From contig CACDRL010000009.1 of assembly GCA_902555435.1 (NCBI GenBank), forward strand, positions 1 to 48,868: a stretch of DNA of 48,868 nt, in the 5' to 3' direction. Positions 17,196 to 26,056 of the stretch are shown in pieces. Positions within the stretch are counted from its first letter, which is position 1. Every line of letters starts with the position of its first letter. A program made the position numbers and the translations under genes. The stretch is from an uncultured Pelagibacteraceae bacterium. Its GTDB lineage: Bacteria > Pseudomonadota > Alphaproteobacteria > Pelagibacterales > Pelagibacteraceae. The notes under the pieces are model-generated. The model did no database searches. It had not been told where the DNA came from and saw nothing but the letters and a program-made list of their open reading frames with translations.

Positions 17196-18106
17196 TAAAA
17201 ATATTTTTTTAAATCCATACCAGTATATAAATTCGCAACTTGATCTCCGTAACCATTGAACATAGTTGTTGGAATTCTTGGACTGATTATACTTTCGCCA
17301 ATAACTCTTTCTGTTGCTTGAGACCATCTAGGATGATCCACTCTTGGATTTACATTTGAATAAAAACCATACTCATTTGGAGAAGCTTTCATCCACGAGG
17401 AGGTAGGCATTTTTTCAACTAATTTGATGTTCACGATTGCTTTGGAGCTTTTAAATCCATACTTCCAAGGAACAATTAATCTAAAAGGTGACCCATTTTG
17501 ATTTGGTAGTTTTTTTCCATACAATCCAGTAACCATAATAGTCAGATCGTGCATAGCCTCATCTATTCTTAAACCTTCTTTATAAGGCCAATCTAAAATT
17601 GGAAATCTTTGTCCAATCATTTGTTCTGGATCTAGTATAGAAGTAAATTTAACAAATTTTGCTTTACTAGTTGGTGAAACTTTTTTTAAAATTTTATTTA
17701 GAGGAAATCCAAGCCAAGGAATAACCATTGACCATCCCTCAACACATCTTAATTTATAAATTCTTTCTTCTGAAGGAAACATATTTGTTATTTCATCAAT
17801 AGAGAGCTTTAAAGGGTTTTCGACCTCTCCATCAATCACAACATCCCATGGGGTAGTTTTAAATTTTTCTGATCTTTCAGCTGGATCAGACTTACCTGTA
17901 CCAAATTCATAATAATTATTATATGTCGTTACGTATCTATATTCTGTTAGTTTTAAATCTTCATTTTTTGGAGCAGCTTTTGCTGGAGAATTTAAATTTT
18001 GTCCTAAAAAAACAGACCCCGCAGCGAGCCCAAATTTTTTTATAAAGTTTCTTCTGTTTTTATAAATATTTTCTGGCGTTATTTCTGAGTATTTAATTTT
18101 TTTCAT
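17195..18106 (-). CDS. msrP: MsrP, periplasmic molybdoenzyme reducing protein methionine sulfoxide
   Basis: Catalytic subunit of MsrPQ, which repairs oxidised methionines in periplasmic proteins. A Tat signal is seen at residues 17-36 (NRRNFIKKFGLAAGSVFLGQ), so it is exported folded with cofactor. The molybdenum-ligating cysteine is Cys121 in KLRCVEGWSMVIPW. The sulfite-oxidase-type fold continues with GLYGKKLPNQNGSPFRLIVPWKYGFKS. It overlaps moaE by 14 nt and msrQ by 1 nt, so cofactor synthesis and enzyme are one transcription unit. Confidence 0.96.
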   Translation of the reverse strand: MKKIKYSEITPENIYKNRRNFIKKFGLAAGSVFLGQNLNSPAKAAPKNEDLKLTEYRYVTTYNNYYEFGTGKSDPAERSEKFKTTPWDVVIDGEVENPLKLSIDEITNMFPSEERIYKLRCVEGWSMVIPWLGFPLNKILKKVSPTSKAKFVKFTSILDPEQMIGQRFPILDWPYKEGLRIDEAMHDLTIMVTGLYGKKLPNQNGSPFRLIVPWKYGFKSSKAIVNIKLVEKMPTSSWMKASPNEYGFYSNVNPRVDHPRWSQATERVIGESIISPRIPTTMFNGYGDQVANLYTGMDLKKYF

Positions 18107-18545
18107 TAACTATAGGATTACCTTTTAACCAGTCACTTTGATTATTTGTATAATGTTCTTTTTTCCATATAGGAGACCTTTTTTTAATTTCTTCTATAAT
18201 ATACCTTGATAAAACATAAACCTCATCTCTATGTATGCATGCAACTGCTATAATGATACTAGTTTCACCTAAATTTAAGTAACCTTTAGCATGTTCAATA
18301 AAAACACTCTTATTTTTTATATTTAGTTTTTGTTCAGCCTCATTATAAATTTCTTCAAAACTCTTAATTACCAAAGCATCATGACTATCATATGTAATAC
18401 CTAAAACACTTTTATTATTGTTTTGACTACGTACTGTTCCGCTAAAAATTAATGATGCTCCAAAATCATTAGATGCTATAAATTTTTCAGCATCAATTAA
18501 TGATAATTTTTTAACTTTACAATCTACAATGTCAGTATGAAGCAT
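18093..18545 (-). CDS. moaE: Molybdopterin synthase catalytic subunit MoaE
   Basis: Large subunit of molybdopterin synthase, which adds two sulfurs to cyclic pyranopterin monophosphate. ASLIFSGTVRSQNN, AVACIHRDEVYVLSRYIIEEIKKRSPIWKKEHY carries the conserved His-Arg and the active-site lysines. Length 150 aa is normal. Its start codon abuts the moaD stop (sharing one base), and its end overlaps msrP. Confidence 0.95.
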   Translation of the reverse strand: MLHTDIVDCKVKKLSLIDAEKFIASNDFGASLIFSGTVRSQNNNKSVLGITYDSHDALVIKSFEEIYNEAEQKLNIKNKSVFIEHAKGYLNLGETSIIIAVACIHRDEVYVLSRYIIEEIKKRSPIWKKEHYTNNQSDWLKGNPIVNEKN

Positions 18546-18814
18546 TAACCTCCTCCGATTGGAGGTATAATACCAATTTTTTCATTATTTGTGATTTTAT
18601 AATTGTCGCTAACAATATTATTTTTTTCTGAGCAAAAAGCTGAAGAGTTAATGATTTTTATATAATTTTCATTTCCATTAAATTTCTGATCTACATATTG
18701 AATTATTTTATTCCTTATATCTTTAATTGTTGTCTTTTGACCCAGATCTAGTTCTAATAAACTTTGATCACTAAAATCTCTTGCAGCACCAAATAACTCA
18801 ATTTTAACTTTCAT
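18545..18814 (-). CDS. moaD: Molybdopterin synthase sulfur carrier subunit MoaD
   Basis: Ubiquitin-like sulfur carrier of 89 residues. The C-terminus IGIIPPIGGG ends in the Gly-Gly tail that is thiocarboxylated. VKIELFGAARDFS at the N-terminus is the first beta strand of MoaD. The tail has an extra glycine compared with the usual PPVAGG ending. It lies between moaC and moaE in the operon. Confidence 0.94.
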   Translation of the reverse strand: MKVKIELFGAARDFSDQSLLELDLGQKTTIKDIRNKIIQYVDQKFNGNENYIKIINSSAFCSEKNNIVSDNYKITNNEKIGIIPPIGGG

Positions 18815-18820
18815 AAAGTT

Positions 18821-19375
18821 TTAGAAAAAATCTTTTAAAAAATTTGGAAGTCCATCTGGATTTTTCCACAATCCACTTTTTCCACCTTCTTTGATTAATA
18901 ATTTTACATTATCAATTCTAAGATGAGGGTTTACAATTTTACTTAAATCATAAATTGTAATTAGAGCTGCATTTACACCCATTATTGCTTCCATCTCTAC
19001 ACCTGTTTTGGCATAAGTAGAAACCACACAGTAAACCTCTAGTGAAGAGTCTTCTTCATTCATTATAATTTTAGTGGCCGTATGATCTATAGATAACGGA
19101 TGACATAAAGGTATTAATTCACTTGTTTTTTTAACTCCTAATACCGCCGAAACCTCTGCCAAAGTAATTGGATCACCCTTAGGCATCTCCTTATTTTTAA
19201 TAAGTTCAAATACCTCTTTGCCAACATAAATTTTTCCCGATGCTAAAGCTCTTCGAAATGTTTCTTTTTTTTCAGAAACATCAATCATTTTAAATGAGTT
19301 TTTTTCAAAAATCTCTTTTGCCCAGTTTTTTAAATCATTATTAGTTACAATTTTTAAATTTTTCATTTTATCCAC
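18821..19375 (-). CDS. moaC: Cyclic pyranopterin monophosphate synthase MoaC
   Basis: Converts the MoaA product to cyclic pyranopterin monophosphate. MIDVSEKKETFRRALASGKI, GDPITLAEVSAVLGVKKTSELIPLCHPLSID, YAKTGVEMEAIMGVNAALITIYDL and LLIKEGGKSGLW are the family blocks in order. A 30-residue N-terminal lead precedes the conserved core. It overlaps moaA by 8 nt. Confidence 0.96.
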   Translation of the reverse strand: MDKMKNLKIVTNNDLKNWAKEIFEKNSFKMIDVSEKKETFRRALASGKIYVGKEVFELIKNKEMPKGDPITLAEVSAVLGVKKTSELIPLCHPLSIDHTATKIIMNEEDSSLEVYCVVSTYAKTGVEMEAIMGVNAALITIYDLSKIVNPHLRIDNVKLLIKEGGKSGLWKNPDGLPNFLKDFF

Positions 19376-20360
19376 CGGTTGTTGATAGATTTTTTGTTAA
19401 TCCTGTTTCTCCTATTTCTAAATAGTGAGACTCTTTTTTATAATTTAATTGTTTCAAAATTAAATCTTTTAGCTCTTCTGTTTGGTTATCTCTTTGCATC
19501 AAATGTCTAATATTTATTCCAGTATTTCCAAACAAACATAATCTTAAATCACCTTTGGCAGTTATTCTTAGTCTATTACAACTCTTACAAAAATCTTTTG
19601 AGTAGGGTGCAATAACACCAAATTTTCCTTTGTATTCAGGATTTATATAATTCTTAGATGGACCAGCGTCTTTCCCAAATGTTTGAATTACCCAATCATT
19701 ATCATTTAAATAATCTGTAAATTTAGTTGCAGATACATGATACTGATTGAAATAATCTAAATTATCTCCAGTTTGCATTAATTCTATATATCTAAAATCA
19801 ATTTGATTATCTTTTATAAAATTAGCCCAACTTTTAAAATCTTCTTCTTTATCATTGATACCTTTAAGAAGAACTGCATTTACTTTAATATTTTTAAAAT
19901 TTAATCTTTGTAGTTTTTTTATACCCTCTAAAATCTCATTTAATCTATCATGTCCTGTAATTTTTCTAAAAGTCTCTGGATCAAGACTATCAATACTTAT
20001 ATTTATGCCATCAAGCCTACTTTCATTTAAATCATCTGCAATTCTATGCAGGTGATATCCATTAGTAGTAATTACAGTTTTTTTAATACCTGAATTTTTT
20101 TTAATTATTTTAATGATATCTAAAAAATCTTTTCTAACTGTAGGTTCTCCTCCAGTTATTCTTATTTTAGACACACCTAATTCTGATAGAGCTTTTGCAA
20201 GTCTTCCAATTTCTTCTTTAGTGATAAAGGTTCTGTTATCACTTTTATCAATTTTATAACCATTAGGTAAACAGTATCCACACTTAAAATTACATACATC
20301 CGAGATTGATAATCTAATATATGGAAATTTTCGTCCAAAACTATCTTTCAGAATATTCAT
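19368..20360 (-). CDS. moaA: GTP 3',8-cyclase MoaA
   Basis: Radical SAM enzyme for the first step of molybdopterin synthesis. The N-terminal cluster ligands are Cys23, Cys27 and Cys30 (CNFKCGYC). The second cluster is bound by FCKSCNRLRITAKGDLRLCLF near residues 255-280. The C-terminus ends STTGG, the Gly-Gly tail needed for activation. RITGGEPTVRKDF is the SAM-binding strand. It is the first gene of the moaACDE-msrPQ operon, with a TTGACA promoter just upstream. Its Fe-S clusters would depend on the Suf system encoded earlier in this window. Confidence 0.97.
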   Translation of the reverse strand: MNILKDSFGRKFPYIRLSISDVCNFKCGYCLPNGYKIDKSDNRTFITKEEIGRLAKALSELGVSKIRITGGEPTVRKDFLDIIKIIKKNSGIKKTVITTNGYHLHRIADDLNESRLDGINISIDSLDPETFRKITGHDRLNEILEGIKKLQRLNFKNIKVNAVLLKGINDKEEDFKSWANFIKDNQIDFRYIELMQTGDNLDYFNQYHVSATKFTDYLNDNDWVIQTFGKDAGPSKNYINPEYKGKFGVIAPYSKDFCKSCNRLRITAKGDLRLCLFGNTGINIRHLMQRDNQTEELKDLILKQLNYKKESHYLEIGETGLTKNLSTTGG

Positions 20361-20372
20361 ATAATATAAACT

Positions 20373-20402
20373 GTATTATTTCTTAAATAATCTATGTGTC
20401 AA
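20373..20402 (-). promoter_or_regulatory. Promoter of the moaACDE-msrPQ operon
   Basis: On the minus strand a perfect TTGACA (20402-20397) is followed after 18 bp by TAATAC (20378-20373), placing the start point some 6-8 nt before the moaA ATG. No Shine-Dalgarno is visible in so short a leader. Two direct repeats of GAGATTGA on the plus strand (20418-20425 and 20437-20444) lie just upstream. Confidence 0.6.
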
Positions 20403-20456
20403 ATTTTAAATGATACGGAGATTGAACGATTTAAAAGAGATTGAGCAGCTATAGAT

Positions 20457-21419
20457 TTAACCAGGTGTATAAACTCTTTCAGATTCTGGATCTTTGGTTG
20501 AATAAGGTAGATTTAAAACTTCATTCCAAAATTCTTCTGGTATGTCTGTTTTAGCCCAAGCAAGGTTTTTTTCAATACTTTGAACACTAGTAACTCCACA
20601 AATTGTTGACGTAATTCTTTTATCTTTCATTGAAAACTGTAAAGCAGCTGCTCCCATTTCAACATTATACTTTTTACAAACTTTTTCTATTTCTCTAGCT
20701 GGCGCGAGCTTTTCCTCGGTAGCATCTTGATAAGTAATTTTTTTGAACTTGCTCGGACCTTTAGCCAAAACACCACCTGCGTAAGGGGCTGCGTTGAAAA
20801 TAGATACATTTTTACTATGAGCATAGCTATACATTTCATCTGCTTCTCTATTTAACAAAGTGTATCTGTTGTGATTTATTATGACATCAAATTCCCAATT
20901 TCTTAAAATAGGAAACATTATATCTATTTTTCCCATAGCTAAGCCAACTGCTTTTGCCAAACCTTCTTCTTTGATTTTAAACAATTCATCCAATGCGCCA
21001 CCTTTTTTTGTTACGTCATTTATATCTTTTGCATATTCTGGATCGTGAAGAAACAAAACATCTACAGAATCAACGTTTAAAGTTTTCAAACTTTCTTCAA
21101 AAGACTCTCTTGTTCTTTTTTCATCAAGCACTAGTGTATCCATATTTCTATCGATCTTTGTTGATAAGACAAATTTTTCTGGCCAACCATCATTCGCCTT
21201 TATTCCAATACCAATTCTTTTCTCACTTTCTCCCATTGCATAATTTCTTGAAGTATCAAGCATATTTACCGGACCTTGAAAAAATCTTTTTAACACTTCC
21301 TGAGCTCTTTGTTCTGGTACTTCATAGCCATAAGTATCTGGCATACTTCCTAAAGAAGATGTTCCAAAACTTAATTCTGTAACCTCTACACCAGTATCTT
21401 TAATTTTATTTTTTTTCAT
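20457..21419 (-). CDS. Aldo/keto reductase (aldose dehydrogenase type)
   Basis: NAD(P)-dependent oxidoreductase of 320 residues. The catalytic tetrad is Asp55 and Tyr60 (LDTSRNYAMGESE), Lys88 (VLSTKID) and His125 (VLFLHDPE). The overall style resembles D-threo-aldose 1-dehydrogenase/L-fucose dehydrogenase enzymes. It runs leftward as the last of a group with an SDR and an IolG-like dehydrogenase, so a role in oxidising a sugar or cyclitol is inferred. Specificity cannot be read. Confidence 0.9.
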   Translation of the reverse strand: MKKNKIKDTGVEVTELSFGTSSLGSMPDTYGYEVPEQRAQEVLKRFFQGPVNMLDTSRNYAMGESEKRIGIGIKANDGWPEKFVLSTKIDRNMDTLVLDEKRTRESFEESLKTLNVDSVDVLFLHDPEYAKDINDVTKKGGALDELFKIKEEGLAKAVGLAMGKIDIMFPILRNWEFDVIINHNRYTLLNREADEMYSYAHSKNVSIFNAAPYAGGVLAKGPSKFKKITYQDATEEKLAPAREIEKVCKKYNVEMGAAALQFSMKDKRITSTICGVTSVQSIEKNLAWAKTDIPEEFWNEVLNLPYSTKDPESERVYTPG

Positions 21420-21438
21420 AAATTAATTTAAATTAGGT

Positions 21439-22293
21439 TCACTCACCTAAAATACTATCATCTAATATTTTAGTGTCATACGCTGAATAAGAATGCCATC
21501 CCGCAACTGTTTGATCAAAATCAATAATACTTCCAGTCATTATTCCTGACTCATCTGAACATAAAAAAGCCAAAATTTTTGCAACATCTAAAGGTTTGTT
21601 TAATCTTTTAAAAGGGACTTTGGCTTCAGCTTTTTTTAACCAATCATCATCCGCGTTATGAAATTTTTTCTGAATTACTGTTTCCGCTGGTGTATCTGTC
21701 CAACCTAGATTTACTCCATTTACTCTAATTTGATGACCAGAAACTGAATTTGCAACATTTTTAATCATTACAGCTAATGCTGCTTTGGAAGAGCTGTAAG
21801 CAGTTAAGAAAGGCATACCACTATATCCTGCCATTGATAAAATATGAGCAATAGTTCCTTTTTTTTTATCTCTAATCATTATTTTTATAACGTCTTGCAT
21901 CATAAAAAGAGGAGCTTTTACATTTACATTAAAATTTTTATCAAAATTTTCTTCTGTTGTGCTTAAGATCGTTCCTCTTTCAGTGAACGCAGCAACATTT
22001 ATAAAAGTATCTACTGTGTTAAATTTTTTATCAGTTTCAGAAACTATTTTTTTACAGTCTTCATGTTTCTCTAAATCTGCTTGAACGTATATACATTCCG
22101 CGCCCATAGTTTCTATATCAGATTTTACCTTGTTTCCTTTTTCTCTATTTCTTCCACAGATAGTTATTCCTTTAGCACCTCTGCTTGCTAGCAATTTTGC
22201 AGTCTCGGCTCCGCTTCCTTGAGTGCTTCCTGTTACAATTATTATTTTATTTTTAAATTGGTTAGATTGTTCTGATATATATTTATTAGACAT
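21439..22293 (-). CDS. Short-chain dehydrogenase/reductase
   Basis: Rossmann-fold oxidoreductase of 284 residues. The nucleotide-binding motif is TGSTQGSG (residues 21-28). Catalytic residues are Ser153, Tyr166 and Lys170 (AYSSSK). An extended C-terminal tail (TVAGWHSYSAYDTKILDD) differs from FabG-type enzymes. Its start codon overlaps the end of the IolG-like gene by one base, so both act in one unit and probably on related substrates. Confidence 0.92.
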   Translation of the reverse strand: MSNKYISEQSNQFKNKIIIVTGSTQGSGAETAKLLASRGAKGITICGRNREKGNKVKSDIETMGAECIYVQADLEKHEDCKKIVSETDKKFNTVDTFINVAAFTERGTILSTTEENFDKNFNVNVKAPLFMMQDVIKIMIRDKKKGTIAHILSMAGYSGMPFLTAYSSSKAALAVMIKNVANSVSGHQIRVNGVNLGWTDTPAETVIQKKFHNADDDWLKKAEAKVPFKRLNKPLDVAKILAFLCSDESGIMTGSIIDFDQTVAGWHSYSAYDTKILDDSILGE

Positions 22294-23294
22294 TAGAATT
22301 TTATATCTATTACTTTACCACTTTCAAATGATTCATATGCTGCATTAGCTATTATTAAAGCGTTTCTACCATCTTCGAAACCTACCAAAGGTTTTGTTTT
22401 ATTTTCAACACTTTTTATAAACTCATTAAATTGATCTCTATAAGCTTGCTCATATCTTTCAATAAAAAAGAAATGTATAGGCTCTTTTTCATTTGTAGAT
22501 GAACTTGTGTATCTTTCTAAAGAAGTGGGTGTTTGATTATTCGAGATAACCATTCCTTTGCTACCAAATACTTCGACTCTTTGGTCATACCCATAAACTG
22601 CTCTTCGGGAATTATTAATATGAATTAAAACACCTTTTTTTGATTTTAATATAAACATTGCAGTATCTAGATCTTTTACCTGTTGTGAATTTTTATCAAA
22701 TAAAGCATCCCCAAATGCAGATACTTGAACCACAGGATCGTCGCCTAGTATAAATCTAGTTAAGTCAAAATCATGAATAGTAGTATCTCTAAAAAATCCT
22801 CCTGCAGCTTTTAAATATTCAATACCTGGAGGCTCAGGGTCTCTACTTGTAATAACTAGCATTTCTAATTCTCCAATTTCTTTTTTTACTCTTGCTTGTT
22901 GTGCTTTTGCGTGACTAGCATCAAATCTTCTATTAAAGCCTATTTGAATTGGAACATTTGTTCCTTTAATATTTTCCATGCACTCATTTACTTTATTAAT
23001 GTCTAAATCAATTGGCTTTTCACAAAAAATTGCCTTTCCTGCTTTTGCTGACATCGTAATAAATTGAGTATGAGTTGGTGTAGCTGAAGCGATAAGAACT
23101 GCATCTATATCATCTGAATTGATTGCTTCTTCCGCTGTAGATGCAATAGAGCAACCTGTTGATTTTGCTACTTCTTCAGCAAATTGAGAATTTACATCGT
23201 ATATGTATTTTAATTTTGCATTTGGATGCGCTGCTATAAATTTAGCGTGCATTTTTCCAATCCGTCCTGCTCCCATTAAAGAAAAGTTAATCAT
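22293..23294 (-). CDS. Inositol 2-dehydrogenase-like Gfo/Idh/MocA oxidoreductase
   Basis: Resembles IolG, which oxidises myo-inositol to 2-keto-myo-inositol. GAGRIGKMHAKFI (residues 8-20) binds the nicotinamide cofactor, and EKP at 92-94 is the Gfo/Idh hallmark. GGFFRDTTIHDFDLTRF (165-181) is very like the IolG active site, with Asp170 and His174 the expected catalytic pair. It heads a leftward group with an SDR and an aldo/keto reductase, divergent from an IolE-like gene. The IolG call is likely, though scyllo-inositol dehydrogenase is possible. Confidence 0.85.
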   Translation of the reverse strand: MINFSLMGAGRIGKMHAKFIAAHPNAKLKYIYDVNSQFAEEVAKSTGCSIASTAEEAINSDDIDAVLIASATPTHTQFITMSAKAGKAIFCEKPIDLDINKVNECMENIKGTNVPIQIGFNRRFDASHAKAQQARVKKEIGELEMLVITSRDPEPPGIEYLKAAGGFFRDTTIHDFDLTRFILGDDPVVQVSAFGDALFDKNSQQVKDLDTAMFILKSKKGVLIHINNSRRAVYGYDQRVEVFGSKGMVISNNQTPTSLERYTSSSTNEKEPIHFFFIERYEQAYRDQFNEFIKSVENKTKPLVGFEDGRNALIIANAAYESFESGKVIDIKF

Positions 23295-23434
23295 AAGAAT
23301 ATAGAACAGAATTAAAAAACAAAATCAAGAAACATTTTTTAACGACGAATTAAACATAAATTAAAAATATAATTTTCTTGATGCACATAACATCATCATT
23401 TAGAAATCCATCTAACTATTTAATAAATTTTTGT

Positions 23435-24337
23435 ATGTCAGTAAAATTAGGAATAGCACCAATTGCATGGAGTAATGATGATATGCCAGAATTAGGTGGT
23501 GACACTTCTTTAGAACAATGTTTGTCTGAAGCTAGTCAGGCAGGATTTATTGGAATTGAATCTGGTGGTAAATTTCCAAAAAAATCAGAAGAATTAATTC
23601 CGAAACTTAATGAGTTTAAATTAAATCTTTGCTCAGGTTGGTATGGAGCTAATTTAAGAACAAATAGTGTTGATGAAGAAAAAAATTTAATTCAAGATCA
23701 GTTAAAACTTTTTAAAGATTGTAATTCACCTTGCATGGTTTTTGCTGAAGTTTCTGGATCGATTCAAGGAGACCCAAATCGAAAATTATCTACAAGACCT
23801 CAAATGGATCTTGAAGAATCTAAAAAATATTATGAAAAAATTTCAGAAATGGGAAAATATCTTGAAGACGAAGGTATGCCGCTTGCTTATCATCATCACA
23901 TGGGAACTGTAATAGAGACTGAAGAGGATACAGTAAGATTGCTTGAGAACACTCATGATAGCGTAAAACTTACATTAGATACTGGTCACATGTTGTTTGC
24001 TCAGGGAGAATCGTTAAAAATATTAAATGACTTTAGCGAAAGATTAATTCATATGCATTGCAAGGATATTAGAAAAAGTGTTTTAGAAAAATCTTTAAAA
24101 GAAGATTTAAGTTTTAGAGGAGCCTTTTTAGAGGGTGCATTTACAGTTCCAGGTGATGGATGTATTGATTACAAGCCTTTGTTCGATGTGCTAAAAGAAA
24201 AAAATTATTCTGGATGGTTGGTGGTAGAGGCGGAACAAGATCCTGCAAAAGCAAATCCATTTGAATATGCAAAAATAGGTTACAAGTATTTAACTGAAAC
24301 TTTAAATCTTAGTGGTATTAAGATTTACAAAAGTTAA
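23435..24337 (+). CDS. IolE-like myo-inosose-2 dehydratase / sugar phosphate isomerase-epimerase barrel
   Basis: TIM-barrel protein of about 300 residues. The start at 23435 (MSVKLGIAPIAWSNDDMPELGGD) matches the usual IolE N-terminus; a further in-frame ATG lies at 23378, and neither has a clear ribosome-binding site. GFIGIESGGKFP, LAYHHHMGTVIET, LTLDTGHMLFAQGE, HMHCKDI and WLVVEAEQDPAKANP are the metal and substrate motifs of the IolE group. IolE dehydrates 2-keto-myo-inositol to the diketo compound used by IolD. The divergent IolG-like gene supports this reading. Confidence 0.85.
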   Translation: MSVKLGIAPIAWSNDDMPELGGDTSLEQCLSEASQAGFIGIESGGKFPKKSEELIPKLNEFKLNLCSGWYGANLRTNSVDEEKNLIQDQLKLFKDCNSPCMVFAEVSGSIQGDPNRKLSTRPQMDLEESKKYYEKISEMGKYLEDEGMPLAYHHHMGTVIETEEDTVRLLENTHDSVKLTLDTGHMLFAQGESLKILNDFSERLIHMHCKDIRKSVLEKSLKEDLSFRGAFLEGAFTVPGDGCIDYKPLFDVLKEKNYSGWLVVEAEQDPAKANPFEYAKIGYKYLTETLNLSGIKIYKS

Positions 24338-24381
24338 CTTTCAATAAATAATAAACTTAAACTTTTAAATTAAATCTCTTA

Positions 24382-25347
24382 CTATAGTCTCACAATTTTT
24401 GATTTTTCTAATGTATCATCAAAATAATCAATTATATTTTGAATTGTTTCTACACCCATTCTTGTCATACATTCATCAGTAAAAGCAGCAGTATGTGGAC
24501 TCAAATAAACTTTTTCATTTTTTAAAAGAGGATTATCATTTTCGGGTGGTTCTTGTTTAAATACATCAATTCCTGCTCCAAAAATTAAATCTTCATTTAA
24601 TGCCTTATTAAGATCTTCTTCGTGAATAATTCCACCTCTAGCAGCATTAATGATGATGCAGTTTTTCTTCATCGTTTTAAGTAAATCATAATTAATAAGA
24701 TTTTCTGTTTTTTCTGTTAAAGGTACATGTAGAGATATTACATCCATTGTCTTTACTGCCTCTTCAAGATTATCAACTTTTTTTCCACCAAGATTTTCTA
24801 TTGCGTCTTTATCTACAAATGGATCATAGACGAATACATTCATTTCAAATCCCAAACATCGTTTAATAAGTGCTTTACCTATTCTACCAAATCCCATTAT
24901 TAGGAAATTTTTTTTCCATACTTCAATAGTTTTAGGTAATTTATTTCTGTCCTTAAAGTTACCTTCTTTAACTGTCGTATGATAAAGCTCTCTTCTCTTT
25001 GCAATATTTAGCAAGACAAACATCACATGCTCAGCAACTGTAACTGCATTTGCATTAGCTGTAATAGCAATTTTTATATCTCTTTCTTTGGCTGTTTTTA
25101 AATCAATATTATCGTAGCCAACCCCATGTCTAGAAATTATTTTAAGATTTTTTGCTTCGTTAATTACCTCACCTGGTAGTTTTGCTATTCTAATTGAAGC
25201 GCCATCACAATCTTTTATTTTAGTCTTTAAATTTTCTATTGAAACATCGTCAGTTACTTCCACATCAAAATCGGGGTGGTTATTAATTAATTCCATACCT
25301 TTATCATGAACTTTTTGGATAACTAGAATCTTCTTTTTATTACTCAT
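24382..25347 (-). CDS. D-2-hydroxyacid dehydrogenase (SerA/GyaR-like)
   Basis: NAD-dependent 2-hydroxyacid dehydrogenase of 321 residues. The substrate domain has RHGVGYDNIDL. GFGRIGKALIKR is the Rossmann dinucleotide site, and INAARGGIIHEEDL carries the catalytic arginine. LSPHTAAFTDEC carries the catalytic histidine. It lacks the C-terminal ACT domain of SerA, so a catabolic or glyoxylate/hydroxypyruvate-type role is more likely than serine synthesis. It is divergent from the TRAP transporter genes, which may bring in its substrate. Confidence 0.9.
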   Translation of the reverse strand: MSNKKKILVIQKVHDKGMELINNHPDFDVEVTDDVSIENLKTKIKDCDGASIRIAKLPGEVINEAKNLKIISRHGVGYDNIDLKTAKERDIKIAITANANAVTVAEHVMFVLLNIAKRRELYHTTVKEGNFKDRNKLPKTIEVWKKNFLIMGFGRIGKALIKRCLGFEMNVFVYDPFVDKDAIENLGGKKVDNLEEAVKTMDVISLHVPLTEKTENLINYDLLKTMKKNCIIINAARGGIIHEEDLNKALNEDLIFGAGIDVFKQEPPENDNPLLKNEKVYLSPHTAAFTDECMTRMGVETIQNIIDYFDDTLEKSKIVRL

Positions 25348-25459
25348 AATTTTATTTAAGCTTTTCTTTTGAAGGCTTTTCTAATACGAAAAATATCAAA
25401 CAATGTAAAATAGTTTTTTAAAAAGTTGTAATTATTTTCTTATTAAAATAAATTTAGTT

Positions 25460-26056
25460 GTGAATTTGACTATAAAAACTCTACTTTATATTTTTAACTT
25501 TCTTGAAAAGATTAATACTTTTTTTCTAAGAATTGGAAGACAATTTGCGTGGATCGCAATTTTTTTAATGGTTGTCGTAATTATGATCCAGGTTTTCTTT
25601 AGATATGTTCTCAACAATGCCTTACCTTGGCCAGATGAAGTTGCAAGATTTTTAATGTTATGGATGACTGGTTTAATCGCTCCTTCAGCCTATAGATGGG
25701 GAGGTTTTGTCTCTATTGATATGTTGGAAAGATTTTTACCTAAAATCATATCCACTTTATTAACTTTATTTCTATTAATTATATCTTTATTTGTTTTGAT
25801 CATTGGATTTGAATTAGGTTTAAAGCATATTAATGCTGGATGGATATTTAATTCTGCTTCAATCAAAATTCCATTTAATTTAATTGGTGGCAAAGCAGAG
25901 CCAATAAAATTAGCTTGGATGTATATGTCCTTACCTGTTGGAATTGTTTTTTTGATTTCAGTAAATATAGAGTTAATTTTAAGAAATTTTTTAAGTAATT
26001 TTACAAAATTAGAGTTACCTGAAGATTTAGATAAACAAAAATTGGAGACCCAATAA
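25460..26056 (+). CDS. dctQ: TRAP transporter small permease subunit DctQ
   Basis: The small membrane subunit of a TRAP transporter, 198 residues starting at GTG. Four hydrophobic helices are visible, with FFRYVLNNALPWPDEVARFLMLWMTGLIAPSAYR as the typical DctQ core. It shares its last base with the dctM start (TAATG). No strong ribosome-binding site precedes the GTG. Confidence 0.93.
   Translation: MNLTIKTLLYIFNFLEKINTFFLRIGRQFAWIAIFLMVVVIMIQVFFRYVLNNALPWPDEVARFLMLWMTGLIAPSAYRWGGFVSIDMLERFLPKIISTLLTLFLLIISLFVLIIGFELGLKHINAGWIFNSASIKIPFNLIGGKAEPIKLAWMYMSLPVGIVFLISVNIELILRNFLSNFTKLELPEDLDKQKLETQ

Noticed and set aside
17196..17327. N-terminal extension of msrQ
   Set aside because: It lies wholly inside msrP; the ATG at 17195 gives the normal MsrQ start and a TAATG junction.
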